Assembly: GCF_004349215.1 (NCBI RefSeq)
Contig: NZ_SMKU01000004.1
Location: forward strand, 30,426 to 94,425
Length of the DNA: 64,000 nucleotides
Direction: 5' to 3'
DNA from: Actinomadura rubrisoli
GTDB taxonomy: Bacteria > Actinomycetota > Actinomycetes > Streptosporangiales > Streptosporangiaceae
Part shown: piece by piece, positions 1-8,414 of the stretch
Layout: the number at the start of each line of letters is the position of its first letter
Position numbering within the stretch: position 1 is the stretch's first letter
Notes under the pieces: model-generated
What the model was told of the DNA's origin: nothing
The model's database searches: none
Seen by the model: the letters and a program-made list of their open reading frames with translations, nothing else
Position numbers and translations under genes: made by a program

Positions 1-58
1 CCGCAGACGCAGCAGCGCAGTCTCTTGGTAAGGCGCGGCTGATCACTCTCTTGGCCCA

Positions 59-1306
59 TCACTGCCACAGCCCTTTGTCGATCTTAGTCTGCAAGTACCG
101 CTCCGTAGCGCCTTTCAGGACGGTCGTCGACTGCCCGCTGGGATTCGAAGGATCCCGGATCACCACATCATACGTACCGTTGCCATTATCCAGTACCCGG
201 ACCAACTGGCCGTCACTCTGGATATAGAGCTCGCCGTTCTCCCAGACGTAGTCTTCGTCAACGCCTCGTTCCGCGGTCCGTCCCGCTCCGTGAACGTCCC
301 GCTCCGACAGACCTCCCTCGTCTTCCCCCTTCTTCTCGCCCTCGTTCTCGGTCGCGGCCTCCAGGACACGCAGGCGCGGTACGTGGGCGGCACCGATGGT
401 GACAGAGCTGATCAGGTGCTCGCCGAGGGCACCGACCGCGATCACGCTGACCGCCTGTAGCAGTCTTGCGGCCGCTTGGGCGAGGGCGGCGCGCATGGCG
501 GCGACTTCGACGACAGCGGCGATGGGGTTGGCGGCGGCATCACCGAACTGGATCTGGGCTTTCATCACGGCGAAGCTGTAGTCGGCGCAGGCCTTGGAGA
601 TTCCCGCGCACAGTTCAGGCAGCCCTTCGTACAGCGTCCGTGGCGTGCGGGGTCGGTAGAGCCGGGCCCAGTAGCCGCCGAAGGCGTCGAGATCGGGAGC
701 GTCGCCTTGGTCGGTCACCGACCGGACCTCGGTCACCAGCCGCCCGCGGATTCCGATCAGCGCGTCATGGGCGCTCCTCCATGCCTGGGCGGCGCCGGCG
801 AGTGCGGTGGAGTCCGCGGTCGGCCAATGATCGGAGATGTCGACGATCTCGATACCCGTCAACTTTCTCAACAGCGATTGTGGTGGGGACTTGCCCGGCC
901 CTGCGGCCGAAGGCGGAGCGGGAACGGTCAGGGGGCCGGAGACCTGGAACCCCATGAGCTGATCGAGGAACGAGCCTTGGCGGGGCACCATGGAGAACCC
1001 GCCGTCGATCCTGGAGGCGCGATCGGCTTTGGCGTGATTGTTGGCGGTTTGGGTGAGGCCACGAGACATGTCCCCTGTGGAGGCGTGCATGGCGCCGAAG
1101 GCCCGCCAGGCCACCTGCACGGCCGAGTCGTAGGCGGCGACGAACCTGGCGGCGGCCTGGTCCTTGACGGGATTGCCGGCCATGCCCTTGCTGTCGGTCA
1201 GAGCTCCGGCCAGGGTCGTCCACGCCCTGCCCGTCCCGTTCTGAGCCGCCGCGACGTGCTTGGCTGCCGTGTGGACGAGATCGGTGTTGATGCGGACACG
1301 GGTCAT
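59..1306 (-). CDS. Polymorphic-toxin-like ESX (type VII) substrate
   Basis: A 415-residue protein whose ATG overlaps the stop of the upstream WXG100 gene (ATGA at 1303-1306), so the two are translationally coupled. The open frame continues upstream but only as the shadow of the WXG100 gene, so 1306 is the sensible start. Residues 1-110 are helical and WXG/LXG-like. A hydrophobic Ala-rich helical stretch lies near 265-300, followed by an acidic linker rich in E/K/G. The last ~63 residues (from YVWENGELY, with VLDNGNGTYDVV) form a compact separate domain. An N-terminal ESX module, a linker and a small C-terminal domain is the layout of secreted polymorphic toxins. The toxin activity is not recognised; a cognate immunity gene would lie before position 59, outside the window. 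Confidence 0.55.
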   Translation of the reverse strand: MTRVRINTDLVHTAAKHVAAAQNGTGRAWTTLAGALTDSKGMAGNPVKDQAAARFVAAYDSAVQVAWRAFGAMHASTGDMSRGLTQTANNHAKADRASRIDGGFSMVPRQGSFLDQLMGFQVSGPLTVPAPPSAAGPGKSPPQSLLRKLTGIEIVDISDHWPTADSTALAGAAQAWRSAHDALIGIRGRLVTEVRSVTDQGDAPDLDAFGGYWARLYRPRTPRTLYEGLPELCAGISKACADYSFAVMKAQIQFGDAAANPIAAVVEVAAMRAALAQAAARLLQAVSVIAVGALGEHLISSVTIGAAHVPRLRVLEAATENEGEKKGEDEGGLSERDVHGAGRTAERGVDEDYVWENGELYIQSDGQLVRVLDNGNGTYDVVIRDPSNPSGQSTTVLKGATERYLQTKIDKGLWQ

Positions 1307-1629
1307 GCCGACCACATGCGTACATTGGTGTCGCTGGCGCTGCGGAAGTTGCGGTGGGCGCGGCCGATCCCCTTGTGCAACCGTGCCAGCTCGGCGTGCA
1401 GGTCGCGGGCGGCCTTGTCCCAGCGGGCATGAGCGACCGCATAGGCTTGCTTGGCATCGCCATCCCACTGGGCCAGTGTCCGATCCAGTTCCTTCTCCAA
1501 GGCGTTCAGGATGGATTCGAACTGGCGTAAGGCTTCCCGGAAGGCGCGCTCGGCCTCGCTGAATGCGGCAAACTCCGCCCGAATCTCGACCACCGGCACC
1601 CCATAGCCATCTACGACACAGCCAACCAA
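1303..1629 (-). CDS. WXG100-family (ESX-like) protein
   Basis: A 108-residue all-helical protein with the WXG motif as WDG at residues 55-57, between two amphipathic helices, as in EsxA/EsxB-type partners of type VII secretion. It overlaps the next gene by 4 bases (ATGA), so it probably pairs with that larger substrate. The start is uncertain: the in-frame codon at 1629 is TTG, with a GTG at 1599 as an alternative. A GGGAGG at 1655-1650 is about 20 bases away, too far for a standard ribosome site. No secretion ATPase or membrane component is nearby, so it must use a machine encoded elsewhere. Confidence 0.7.
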   Translation of the reverse strand: MVGCVVDGYGVPVVEIRAEFAAFSEAERAFREALRQFESILNALEKELDRTLAQWDGDAKQAYAVAHARWDKAARDLHAELARLHKGIGRAHRNFRSASDTNVRMWSA

Positions 1630-1918
1630 ACTGACAATTTACTTGCAAGCCTCCCGATGGAGTCAAGAGCAACCTCCTTCAGAGGCGGCCCGGGAAGGTG
1701 GAGCGGACAGCCCTAAAATATCGGCGAGGTCGACACTAAAATCGAAACCGTCCTGAACACCAGCAATGCGCGGTAATCGAACCGGTTCCAACAGCCCGGA
1801 CACCCTCGGTTGCACTTCACGATCCCGTGATGCTTGATGAAGTCGTTCTTCCATGGACGCCGGGGATGCCGAAGCTGTCCGACAACCCACGAAGTCCCCG
1901 ATCACACAAGCGGCCGTT
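1630..1918. other. Gene-free stretch upstream of WXG100 pair
   Basis: No credible gene. It should hold the promoter of the minus-strand WXG100-toxin pair. The minus strand has a good Shine-Dalgarno-like GAAGGAGG (1680-1673) followed only by a very short frame, so a leader peptide or a displaced start is possible. The right side ends at the inverted repeat of the IS5-type element. Confidence 0.4.
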
Positions 1919-1940
1919 CTGAGAGGGTGTCTTGTGATGG
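1919..1940 (+). repeat. Left inverted repeat of IS5-type element
   Basis: Pairs with 3294-3315 at 17 of 22 positions. Shared core is GAGGG, then G-T, then a TTGT block. Confidence 0.6.
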
Positions 1941-2022
1941 ATTGCCCTTGCGTGGGCTGTGGTTCGGTGAGGATCTGGTAGCGCGGGGTTGACGTCGATA
2001 GCGGGTGGGCTGGACTGGCGGC

Positions 2023-2877
2023 ATGGCCGAGCGCAAGCCCTACCCCAGCGATCTGTCCGATGAGCAGTGGGCGCTGCTGGAGCCGATCATCACCGCATGG
2101 AAGGCGCGGCACCGCTCGGTCAGCGGGCACCAGGGCCGGTATGTGATGCGGGAGATCATCAACGCGATCCTGTACCAGGAGCGCACCGGCTGCCAGTGGC
2201 GCTATCTGCCGCACGACCTGCCTGCGCACACCGCGGTGGAGTACTACTTCTACCGCCGGCGTGATGACGGCACCGACCAGACCGTCCACGACCTGCTGCG
2301 CTGCCAGGTCCGCGAGCGGGCCGGGCGGCGCGAGGACCCCAGCGCGGTGAGCATGGACACCCAGACCGTGCACGCCGCGGCCACCGTTCCGGCCGACACC
2401 ACCGGGCTGGATCCGGGCAAGAGGTCCCGGGGCCGCAAACGTGGCCTGGCCACCGACGTGCTGAGACTGGTGATCGCGGTGGCGGTGACCGCCGCCAACG
2501 TCCACGACAACGCCATAGGCACCCGGCTGCTGGACAGGGTCGTCCTGGACAACCCCTCGGTGCGCACCGCATGGGTAGACGCAGGGTTCAAGAACGCCGT
2601 GGCCGACCACGGCGCCGCGCTGGGCATCACCGTCCGGGTGGTGCACCGCGATCCCGCGACGCCGGGGTTCACGCCGCTGCCCAAACGATGGATCGCCGAG
2701 AAGGTCAACGGCACGCTGATGTGGCACCGGCGGCTGGTCCGCGACTACGAGCGCTCGGTGGCCAGTTCCGAATGGCGCGTCTACTGGGCGATGACGGCCA
2801 ACATGACCCGGCGCCTGACCGGCACCCGCACCCCCACCTGGCGCACCCCCACCGCGTCCACCGGGTCGGCGGCGTGA
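2023..2877 (+). CDS. IS5-family DDE transposase
   Basis: A 284-residue transposase starting at the ATG of MAERKPYPSD. The N-terminus has the usual LSDEQWALLEP segment and the GCQWRYLP motif of the family. The catalytic triad is readable: D112 in MDTQTV, D186 in WVDAGF, and E226 in WIAEKVNG before the typical WHRRLVRDYE helix. GRKRGLATD follows the first Asp, as in IS5 relatives. No frameshift is seen, so the enzyme looks functional. Its TGA overlaps the GTG of the next gene (GTGA at 2874-2877), so the passenger gene is translationally coupled. A GTG at 2005 would add six residues. Confidence 0.9.
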   Translation: MAERKPYPSDLSDEQWALLEPIITAWKARHRSVSGHQGRYVMREIINAILYQERTGCQWRYLPHDLPAHTAVEYYFYRRRDDGTDQTVHDLLRCQVRERAGRREDPSAVSMDTQTVHAAATVPADTTGLDPGKRSRGRKRGLATDVLRLVIAVAVTAANVHDNAIGTRLLDRVVLDNPSVRTAWVDAGFKNAVADHGAALGITVRVVHRDPATPGFTPLPKRWIAEKVNGTLMWHRRLVRDYERSVASSEWRVYWAMTANMTRRLTGTRTPTWRTPTASTGSAA

Positions 2878-3299
2878 GGCGGCCCGTGCTGCCCGCCAAG
2901 CTGCTGCGGTACCTGGACCAGCAGGAACAGGACACCGGCGAGGAGATCGAACGCATCGACGCCCAGATCACCGAGCTGACCGCCGGTCACCAAACGGCCC
3001 GAGAACGGCTCGACCGGCTGCGCCTGACCCGCCAAACCCTGCTGGAGATCACCGACCCCGAACCCGCCGACCGCTCAGCCGACCCGACCGCACTGCCGGC
3101 CGCCTACCAGGACATCCTGGAGGTGCTCACCGCCGCCGAGCACGGCCTGCACGTCAAGGACGTATGCCGCGCCCTGCACCTGGGAGAAGAACCCCGCCAC
3201 ACTGAGAACATGCGCACCAAACTCAAGCGCCTGGTCGACCGAGGCATCCTCACCGAACCCAAGCCCGGACTGTTCACCATGAACCGCCACGGACCCTAA
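2874..3299 (+). CDS. Coiled-coil + winged-helix passenger protein of the IS
   Basis: A 141-residue protein whose GTG overlaps the transposase stop by four bases. Residues 8-60 are a charged heptad-like helix (EEIERIDAQITELTAG), and residues ~75-135 read as a winged-helix domain (VKDVCRALHLGEE, then RTKLKRLVDRGILTE). The TAA stop lies within the element's right inverted repeat, so the gene is part of the IS. A DNA-binding or regulatory role in transposition is inferred from the fold and the coupling; I do not recognise a named family. Confidence 0.7.
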   Translation: MRRPVLPAKLLRYLDQQEQDTGEEIERIDAQITELTAGHQTARERLDRLRLTRQTLLEITDPEPADRSADPTALPAAYQDILEVLTAAEHGLHVKDVCRALHLGEEPRHTENMRTKLKRLVDRGILTEPKPGLFTMNRHGP

Positions 3300-3315
3300 C
3301 AAAACTCCCTCTTAG
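3294..3315 (-). repeat. Right inverted repeat of IS5-type element
   Basis: Its complement matches 1919-1940 at 17 of 22 positions. It contains the passenger gene's stop codon and shares CTTAG (3311-3315) with the left end of the IS701-type element. Confidence 0.6.
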
Positions 3316-3340
3316 TACGACAACGACAGGTTGTGATGTG
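3311..3340 (+). repeat. Left inverted repeat of IS701-type element
   Basis: First 24 bases are identical to the complement of the right end at 4661-4690. Confidence 0.8.
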
Positions 3341-3484
3341 CGCGTCTCTTGTAGTGACTGATCTGGGCACGCTTCTGGCTATGTCGTCGCCAGGCCGACC
3401 AATGCAGAATGTGGTCGAGGCTGTGGGTGATCGGTGCGGTGATGCGGTTGAACAGCCGGCGTGTCTCGTTCACGCTTAACGCGA

Positions 3485-4633
3485 TCAAGGGCGGTAGTCC
3501 GGCTGGCTCTGAAGCCCCTTTTTAGCGGCTTCGCGGACGATGACGAGGAAAGCTGCGGCAGCCATGGACAAGGTGATGTGGCGGTACCACGCTTGATAGC
3601 CGCGGACCTGGTAGTGATCGAGCCCGGTCTCGTTCTTCGTGGTCTGGAAGCATTCCTCGATCGCCCACCGACTTCCGGCCACCCGGACCAGCTCTTCGAT
3701 CGGGGTGTCGGCGGGCCCGAAACAGATGTAGAAGGCCAGATCGGAAGGATCGATGATGCTGCGGCGAGCCAGCAGCCAATGACCCCAGCCGCTCCGCCGC
3801 AACGGACGGATCTCGGTCGCCGCCCAATCCGACACCCGGAATCCCCGCGCGCCATCACCACAGCTCAGACGCTTCCACGCCCCGTCCGGCAAGTCCACGA
3901 CGACCTGGTGGACCCGTATCTTGCTCAACGTCATCGACACCACCATCGCCGACTTGGGTACCGCCACCACGTGCGAAATGTCGCCGGCCTCCAGCCACAG
4001 CCGGAATTTGGTGTCCTGCCCGTATGCCTCATCCGCGGTCACCCACCCGAACGGGACATCACCCAGCACCGCACGTTCGATCATCTGCTGCGCCAGCGCT
4101 GGTCTGGTCGCGAACGCCACCTCATCGGGGACTCCGGCCTCCCGGCAGCGTTCACGGTCACCGGTCCATTCCTTGGGAAGGTACAACTCCCTGTCTATCA
4201 GCGCCCGCCCAGCCGACGACGCATACGCCAGAAACACACCGATCTGAGAGTTCTCGATCCGACCTGCGGTGCCAGAATACTGACGAGCGACGCCCGCCGA
4301 TTTCTTCCCTTTCTTCAGGAAACCGGTCTCGTCCACGATCAGCACGCCCTGCTGTGCATCGCCAAGGCATTCGACCACGACGTCGCGGACATCGTCGCGG
4401 ACACCGCAGGTGTCCCACGAATAGAAGTTCAGCAGACGCTGCATGCCCTCCGGGCCGGCCTCGCCCGCGGTCTCCGCCAGCGTCCACCCGTTCTTGCGCT
4501 CGGTCTCGCTCAGCAGTCCCCGCACGTAGGAGACCATACGACGGCGCGCCTCCACCCGCGGGAACCGGCCGGCGAACCGACCCACGAACGCCTCGAACCC
4601 AGCCGACCACCCCAACGCCACATCCATCATCAC
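3485..4633 (-). CDS. IS701-family DDE transposase
   Basis: A 382-residue transposase. The triad is visible: D101 in VDETGFLKKG, D201 in VTADEAYG, and a Glu at 326/327 in WAIEECFQTTK, followed by the family's GLDHYQVRGYQAWYRH signature. Length and motif spacing fit IS701. No frameshift or internal stop is seen, so it looks active. Start codons are clustered (GTG 4633, ATG 4630, ATG 4627). It lies within the 24-bp terminal repeats and reads leftward. Confidence 0.92.
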   Translation of the reverse strand: MMMDVALGWSAGFEAFVGRFAGRFPRVEARRRMVSYVRGLLSETERKNGWTLAETAGEAGPEGMQRLLNFYSWDTCGVRDDVRDVVVECLGDAQQGVLIVDETGFLKKGKKSAGVARQYSGTAGRIENSQIGVFLAYASSAGRALIDRELYLPKEWTGDRERCREAGVPDEVAFATRPALAQQMIERAVLGDVPFGWVTADEAYGQDTKFRLWLEAGDISHVVAVPKSAMVVSMTLSKIRVHQVVVDLPDGAWKRLSCGDGARGFRVSDWAATEIRPLRRSGWGHWLLARRSIIDPSDLAFYICFGPADTPIEELVRVAGSRWAIEECFQTTKNETGLDHYQVRGYQAWYRHITLSMAAAAFLVIVREAAKKGLQSQPDYRP

Positions 4634-4660
4634 ACCGTGATAAACGCCGAATCAAACCTT

Positions 4661-4690
4661 CACGTTACAACCTGTCGTTGTCGTACTAAG
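4661..4690 (-). repeat. Right inverted repeat of IS701-type element
   Basis: Complement of the left end at 3311-3340. Bases 4686-4688 provide the TAG stop of the neighbouring minus-strand gene. Confidence 0.8.
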
Positions 4691-5006
4691 GCTGATCGCA
4701 TCGGCGAGCCTTCTGCTCGCGCAGGCTGTGTTTAATGCTCGTGCGGCTGATGTCAAACTCACCGGCCAAGCTGGTCGCCGTCTCACCACCCTTGTATCGC
4801 TGGACGAGTTGACGGATATCGTTCTCGGAGAGGCGCGTGTCCAAACGGGGGCGGGATGCCCCTCCATCTGGGTTGGGCTGGCTGCGGACGCTGGCCGACA
4901 CCTCTACTGAATCAGTCAGGCTCTTCTGGAGGTTCCGGGCCGTGTGTTCAAGATCCAAAAGAAGGTCAGACCGGTTCAAATACCGAACAACCAGGTCCAC
5001 CCCCAA
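4686..5006 (-). pseudogene. HTH DNA-binding protein cut short by IS701 insertion
   Basis: A 106-residue frame. Residues ~55-100 (RLSENDIRQLVQRYKGG then TATSLAGEFDISRTSIKHSL) form a recombinase/resolvase-type helix-turn-helix, of the kind repeated in small actinobacterial recombinase-associated proteins. The reading frame runs into the IS701 right end, whose bases supply the stop, so the original C-terminus (perhaps a second HTH) is lost. The start is unsure: 5006 is TTG and 5000 is GTG. The missing part is not found beyond the IS elements on the left. Confidence 0.55.
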
Positions 5007-5090
5007 CCCCCAGATCAGCCATCGACGCCGACCCAGGCTTTCACAGGCTGGACACCAGATACGGCGACCGAACCCGGACCGGCGCAGCCA

Positions 5091-5285
5091 CTACCCCTCC
5101 CGGCTGGTGAACACCTGCTGGTGGGGGTTGTGGGCGATCATGCGTTCTTCGGCGGGCTCGGTGAGCGGGGCCGACGGCAGGGTGACGATGCCGCTGACCG
5201 TGTCGGCCGCGTACCGCGCCGGCAGTTCTTGTGCCCCCTGCTTGGCCGCCGGCCGACGGATCGTGTCCTGGCCGAAGGCGGGCAC
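5091..5285 (-). CDS. Unrecognised short protein or gene remnant
   Basis: A 64-residue frame from GTG 5285. The same frame stays open upstream to about 5393, overlapping the end of the Imm10 gene, with a protein-like sequence (GLQAVGGKPPSTQAKHDHYL) but no start codon. This suggests the 3' end of an older, longer gene that lost its start, between Imm10 and the truncated HTH gene. No domain recognised. Confidence 0.3.
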   Translation of the reverse strand: MPAFGQDTIRRPAAKQGAQELPARYAADTVSGIVTLPSAPLTEPAEERMIAHNPHQQVFTSREG

Positions 5286-5379
5286 GATGTGGGCGTCGAG
5301 GTAGTGGTCATGCTTGGCTTGAGTGCTGGGTGGCTTCCCCCCGACTGCCTGAAGCCCGCGTCCAGGCGAATCAGTGAGG

Positions 5380-5790
5380 TCAGAGTTCGATCACGGCCGG
5401 ATAGGCGTCAGGGCGGCCATAGGCCATGACACGCCGCAGTCCATCACGAAGCTGATCTATGGCATCATCCTCGACGTTGAGGAATGCCTCGATCTCGCGG
5501 TCGTCCAACCCCAGTGCTTCCAGGCCGTCGGCGCTGAACTTGACGCGCAGGACCTTGTCGCGCAGCACGACCTCATCAACGACACCGTAGGCGGTCCCCT
5601 GGTCGGCTGCGACCACGCAGTGTGTGTCCTGTCTGAGCGCGATGTCCTGCTCGTCGGGCTCGAACAGACCACACATGAACAGCAGGCTCATGCCGCTGCC
5701 GTCTTCGCCCTCGGCGACGCCCGCCGTCAGGCACTCAAGTTCGGAATCTTCATCCACGCCCACAGCCTGGGCAGCGAATCTGATCGTCAT
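5380..5790 (-). CDS. Imm10-family immunity protein
   Basis: A 136-residue protein matching the Imm10 layout: an N-terminal FAAQAVGVDEDSELE strand-turn, a central LLFMCGLFEPDEQDI..DTHCVV block, then the diagnostic DQGTAYGVVDEVVLRDKVLR and a C-terminal LGLDDREIEAFL helix. Imm10 proteins neutralise polymorphic or contact-dependent toxins in the cytoplasm. No toxin lies directly beside it. The toxin-like gene at the window start is on the same strand but separated by both insertion sequences, so it may be an orphan or a decayed locus. Confidence 0.7.
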   Translation of the reverse strand: MTIRFAAQAVGVDEDSELECLTAGVAEGEDGSGMSLLFMCGLFEPDEQDIALRQDTHCVVAADQGTAYGVVDEVVLRDKVLRVKFSADGLEALGLDDREIEAFLNVEDDAIDQLRDGLRRVMAYGRPDAYPAVIEL

Positions 5791-6062
5791 GGCGTGCAGC
5801 GTAACTAGGGTGCGGCGCGCACTGGGACGAGCGCCGGATTGGGTGGGCGTGGGTCTCCGTCAGATGGTTCGGGCGCCACACCACTGAGAACGCCGACTCG
5901 GCGTGCGGGGTGTGGTCGTCCCGGGCTGGTCGTGGTGTGCGGCCGTCCTTTGTGATCCATGCCTATTTTGTACTGAGTGCTGCGCGGGGTTGCCGTCACC
6001 CATAGCTTCGTGCCGAAGAGTATCGGATCGGCTACGGATGGTTAGTGAAGTGGAGGCTTCGG
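5791..6062. other. Intergenic promoter region
   Basis: Divergent space between the Imm10 gene (minus) and the TPR gene (plus). It must hold both promoters. No clear repeat or operator seen. Confidence 0.4.
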
Positions 6063-8414
6063 ATGCGGCCGCTCGGGGATGGGTGGAGTGGATCGGGGCA
6101 CGTGCTCGCCGAACTCGGCGAGACCAGAGCCGAACGGGACGCTCGGGTCCTGCAGGGGCGGTTCGATGAGTTGCTGGGGGCCGGGCCGGAAGCGCAGGCC
6201 GTGGTGCTGGCTGCCACGGACTGGTGGCAGGCGGCCGGTGTCGGGATCCCGGCGCCTCTGCTTCACCGGCAGGCCGCTCGGCGGATGGCCACGTTGGCCC
6301 CAGGGTGTTCGCTGACGTCACAGGGGTTCGAAGCCGGACTTGCATGGGCGACCGCTGCTCCGTCCCTGCTCGTCGCGGACGATGCCGGGCGCTATGAGCT
6401 TGCCGGCGGCGCGCAGCCCTGGATGTTGCAGCGTCATGAGAGCCTGGTGGACGAGACGGGCCGGGCGGTGACGCCAATGGCGGCGGTCGCCCTGGCTACC
6501 AGGGTTCTGGGCGACTACCACGGGGACCGCGGGGTCGCACGGTCGGCGTTGGTCTACGCCCTCGACGGCGACGATGCCGACGCGGCGGCGTTGGCCCGGT
6601 GGTATCTCGCCGAGGTCGATCTGGACGATGGCGATCACAGTGCGGCGCGGGCCGCGTTCGAGCAGATCATCAAGGAGGGCCATCCCGCGACCGCGCCGCG
6701 GGCGATGCTCGCCCTGGCCAGGCTGGAGATCGATGCCGGGCGACCGGGGGCCGAGGACCTGTTGCGGCAGGCGATCGACTGCCGTCATCGGCTGGCGACG
6801 CCTCCCGCCGCACGCCTCCTACGGGACATGTGCATACGGCGCGATGATGAAGCCGGGGCGATCACCGCTGGTCGGATCGCCTTCGACTCCGAGGACCCCC
6901 TCCTGGCGCCGTTCGATGGGCGTGTCCTGGCGGCCCTGCTGGTGCGATCGGGAGAGCTCGCCACGGCTGAGCGAGTGCTCCGTCAGGTCATCGATTTGGA
7001 CGACCTGTTCGAATCCGGGCGCGCGGTCGTTGATCTAGCGCGGATTCTCGTCGAACGCGGTGAGTGCGCCGAAGCCGAGCGGCGGCTGACCGAGACGCTC
7101 GAATGGGATGTCTTGCACCGCGCAGACCTCCAGATCGCCTTGGCCGGGGTGCATCTGGTTCAGGAGGACCTCACCGCCGCCGAGGAGCTGCTCGACAAGG
7201 CGCAGGCGTCTGGCATACCGCCCGGCGCGCAGGAGCTGGCACGGATGAGTGTCATGCAAGCCCATATCGCCATCGCCCGTGAAGACGACAAGACCGCAGC
7301 GGAGATCTACACCAACCTCTTCCGCCACCCGGACCCCGCGACCCGACGGGCCGCGCACGAACTCGCCTTGCACGCCGGTGACCTTCTGGCGCGCAATGGT
7401 CCCTGCTCGATCCCGGGGGCCGCGCCGCTGCTGCGCCATCTGATGATTGAGGCCGACACGCCGGTGCGGGAGTGGGCCGCCTATGGTGTGGGACGTATCG
7501 CCGAGTCCGAAGGCGACACGCGATTGTCCGGCCAGACCTACCGGATCGCGGCCTGCGGCGGCGACCCCGACTACGCCGTGCGCGCCGCACGCAAGCTCGC
7601 CGCGGCCGATCTCACCGAACACGACCGAGCTCTGGATTCCCTGCTGGCGATCCTTGAGGGTGAGGCCGCGGACACCGTCGCCGGCGCCATCGCTCCCGCC
7701 GGCACGCTGGTTTGGCGCAGCCGGCACCTCGACATCCTCGACCGGACCCGCCTGGTCCGGCGTATTCACGAGGCGTGCCTGCGCCACATCGAGGCGGGCG
7801 GCCCGCATGCCGCCCGTATCGCCCTCAGCCTGGGTGCCCTGCATTTCGAAGTGCTGGGCAGGCCCTCCAGGGCGATCGAACCATGGGAGATCGCAGCCGA
7901 TGGCGATGACGCGGACATCAGGGCGGCCGCCGCCTTCAACCTCGGCCTCGCCCACGCGCGCGTGTCGCACCCCATCTCAGCCGTCCAGGCATTTCACCGC
8001 GCGATCGCGACCGGGCACTGCGACTTCGCGCCCAAAGCGGCGTACGCGCTCGGACAACTCGCCGCAGAGCTCAACGACCTTCCCACCGCCACCGACGCTT
8101 ACCTGCAAGCGCTGATGAGCGAACACCCCGAAATCGCTCATCGCGCCGCCTTCCACCTCGCCTGTCTGATCCACCGAGACCAGCCCGACGATGCGGAGGT
8201 CGCTCTCCAACAGATCATCGATGCCCCGCAGGCGCCGGCGGACATCACCGGCGCAGCCTACGCCCAACTCGGACGGGTGTACGCCGAAAACGGCAATCGC
8301 AAACTCGCGCGGAGGTTCTGGAACAGGGGAAAACGGCACGCCGACGCCGCCACAGCCGCCGCCTTCGCTAAAGAACGAAAGAAGATCGGCCGGGTCACCA
8401 GATCGCCCCGCTGA
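6063..8414 (+). CDS. Large TPR-repeat protein
   Basis: A 783-residue protein. ATG 6063 is chosen over GTG 6045 because GGAGG lies 7 bases before it. The first ~130 residues (ETRAERDARVLQGRF, WWQAAGVGIPAPLLH, LLVADDAGRYELAG) resemble the helical region that follows the ATPase core in STAND/NB-ARC proteins, but no P-loop is present. From ~140 to the end are at least fifteen degenerate TPR units (ARWYLAEVDLDDGDHSAARA, AAFNLGLAHARV, AYAQLGRVYAENGNRKLARR). It is probably a cytoplasmic scaffold or sensor. It may be an NTPase-less descendant of a STAND regulator; no partner ATPase is next to it. Confidence 0.7.
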   Translation: MRPLGDGWSGSGHVLAELGETRAERDARVLQGRFDELLGAGPEAQAVVLAATDWWQAAGVGIPAPLLHRQAARRMATLAPGCSLTSQGFEAGLAWATAAPSLLVADDAGRYELAGGAQPWMLQRHESLVDETGRAVTPMAAVALATRVLGDYHGDRGVARSALVYALDGDDADAAALARWYLAEVDLDDGDHSAARAAFEQIIKEGHPATAPRAMLALARLEIDAGRPGAEDLLRQAIDCRHRLATPPAARLLRDMCIRRDDEAGAITAGRIAFDSEDPLLAPFDGRVLAALLVRSGELATAERVLRQVIDLDDLFESGRAVVDLARILVERGECAEAERRLTETLEWDVLHRADLQIALAGVHLVQEDLTAAEELLDKAQASGIPPGAQELARMSVMQAHIAIAREDDKTAAEIYTNLFRHPDPATRRAAHELALHAGDLLARNGPCSIPGAAPLLRHLMIEADTPVREWAAYGVGRIAESEGDTRLSGQTYRIAACGGDPDYAVRAARKLAAADLTEHDRALDSLLAILEGEAADTVAGAIAPAGTLVWRSRHLDILDRTRLVRRIHEACLRHIEAGGPHAARIALSLGALHFEVLGRPSRAIEPWEIAADGDDADIRAAAAFNLGLAHARVSHPISAVQAFHRAIATGHCDFAPKAAYALGQLAAELNDLPTATDAYLQALMSEHPEIAHRAAFHLACLIHRDQPDDAEVALQQIIDAPQAPADITGAAYAQLGRVYAENGNRKLARRFWNRGKRHADAATAAAFAKERKKIGRVTRSPR

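Larger units (their letters stand above)
1919..3315 (+). mobile_element. IS5-family insertion sequence with passenger gene
   Basis: About 1.4 kb bounded by an imperfect terminal inverted repeat: 1919-1940 (begins CTGAGAGGGTGTC) and the complement of 3294-3315 (begins CTAAGAGGGAGTT), matching at 17 of 22 positions. It holds an intact IS5-type transposase and a second overlapping gene whose stop codon lies inside the right repeat, so both belong to the element. A clean target duplication is not visible. The right end abuts, and shares CTTAG with, the neighbouring IS701-type element. Confidence 0.7.
3311..4690 (-). mobile_element. IS701-family insertion sequence
   Basis: About 1.38 kb flanked by an almost perfect terminal inverted repeat: 3311-3340 (CTTAGTACGACAACGACAGG then TTGT) against the complement of 4661-4690, identical for the first 24 bases. 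A single intact transposase gene fills the interior. The outermost bases are CTTAG on the left and CTAAG on the right, so no direct 4-bp target duplication can be read. The right end supplies the stop codon of a truncated HTH gene. Confidence 0.85.
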
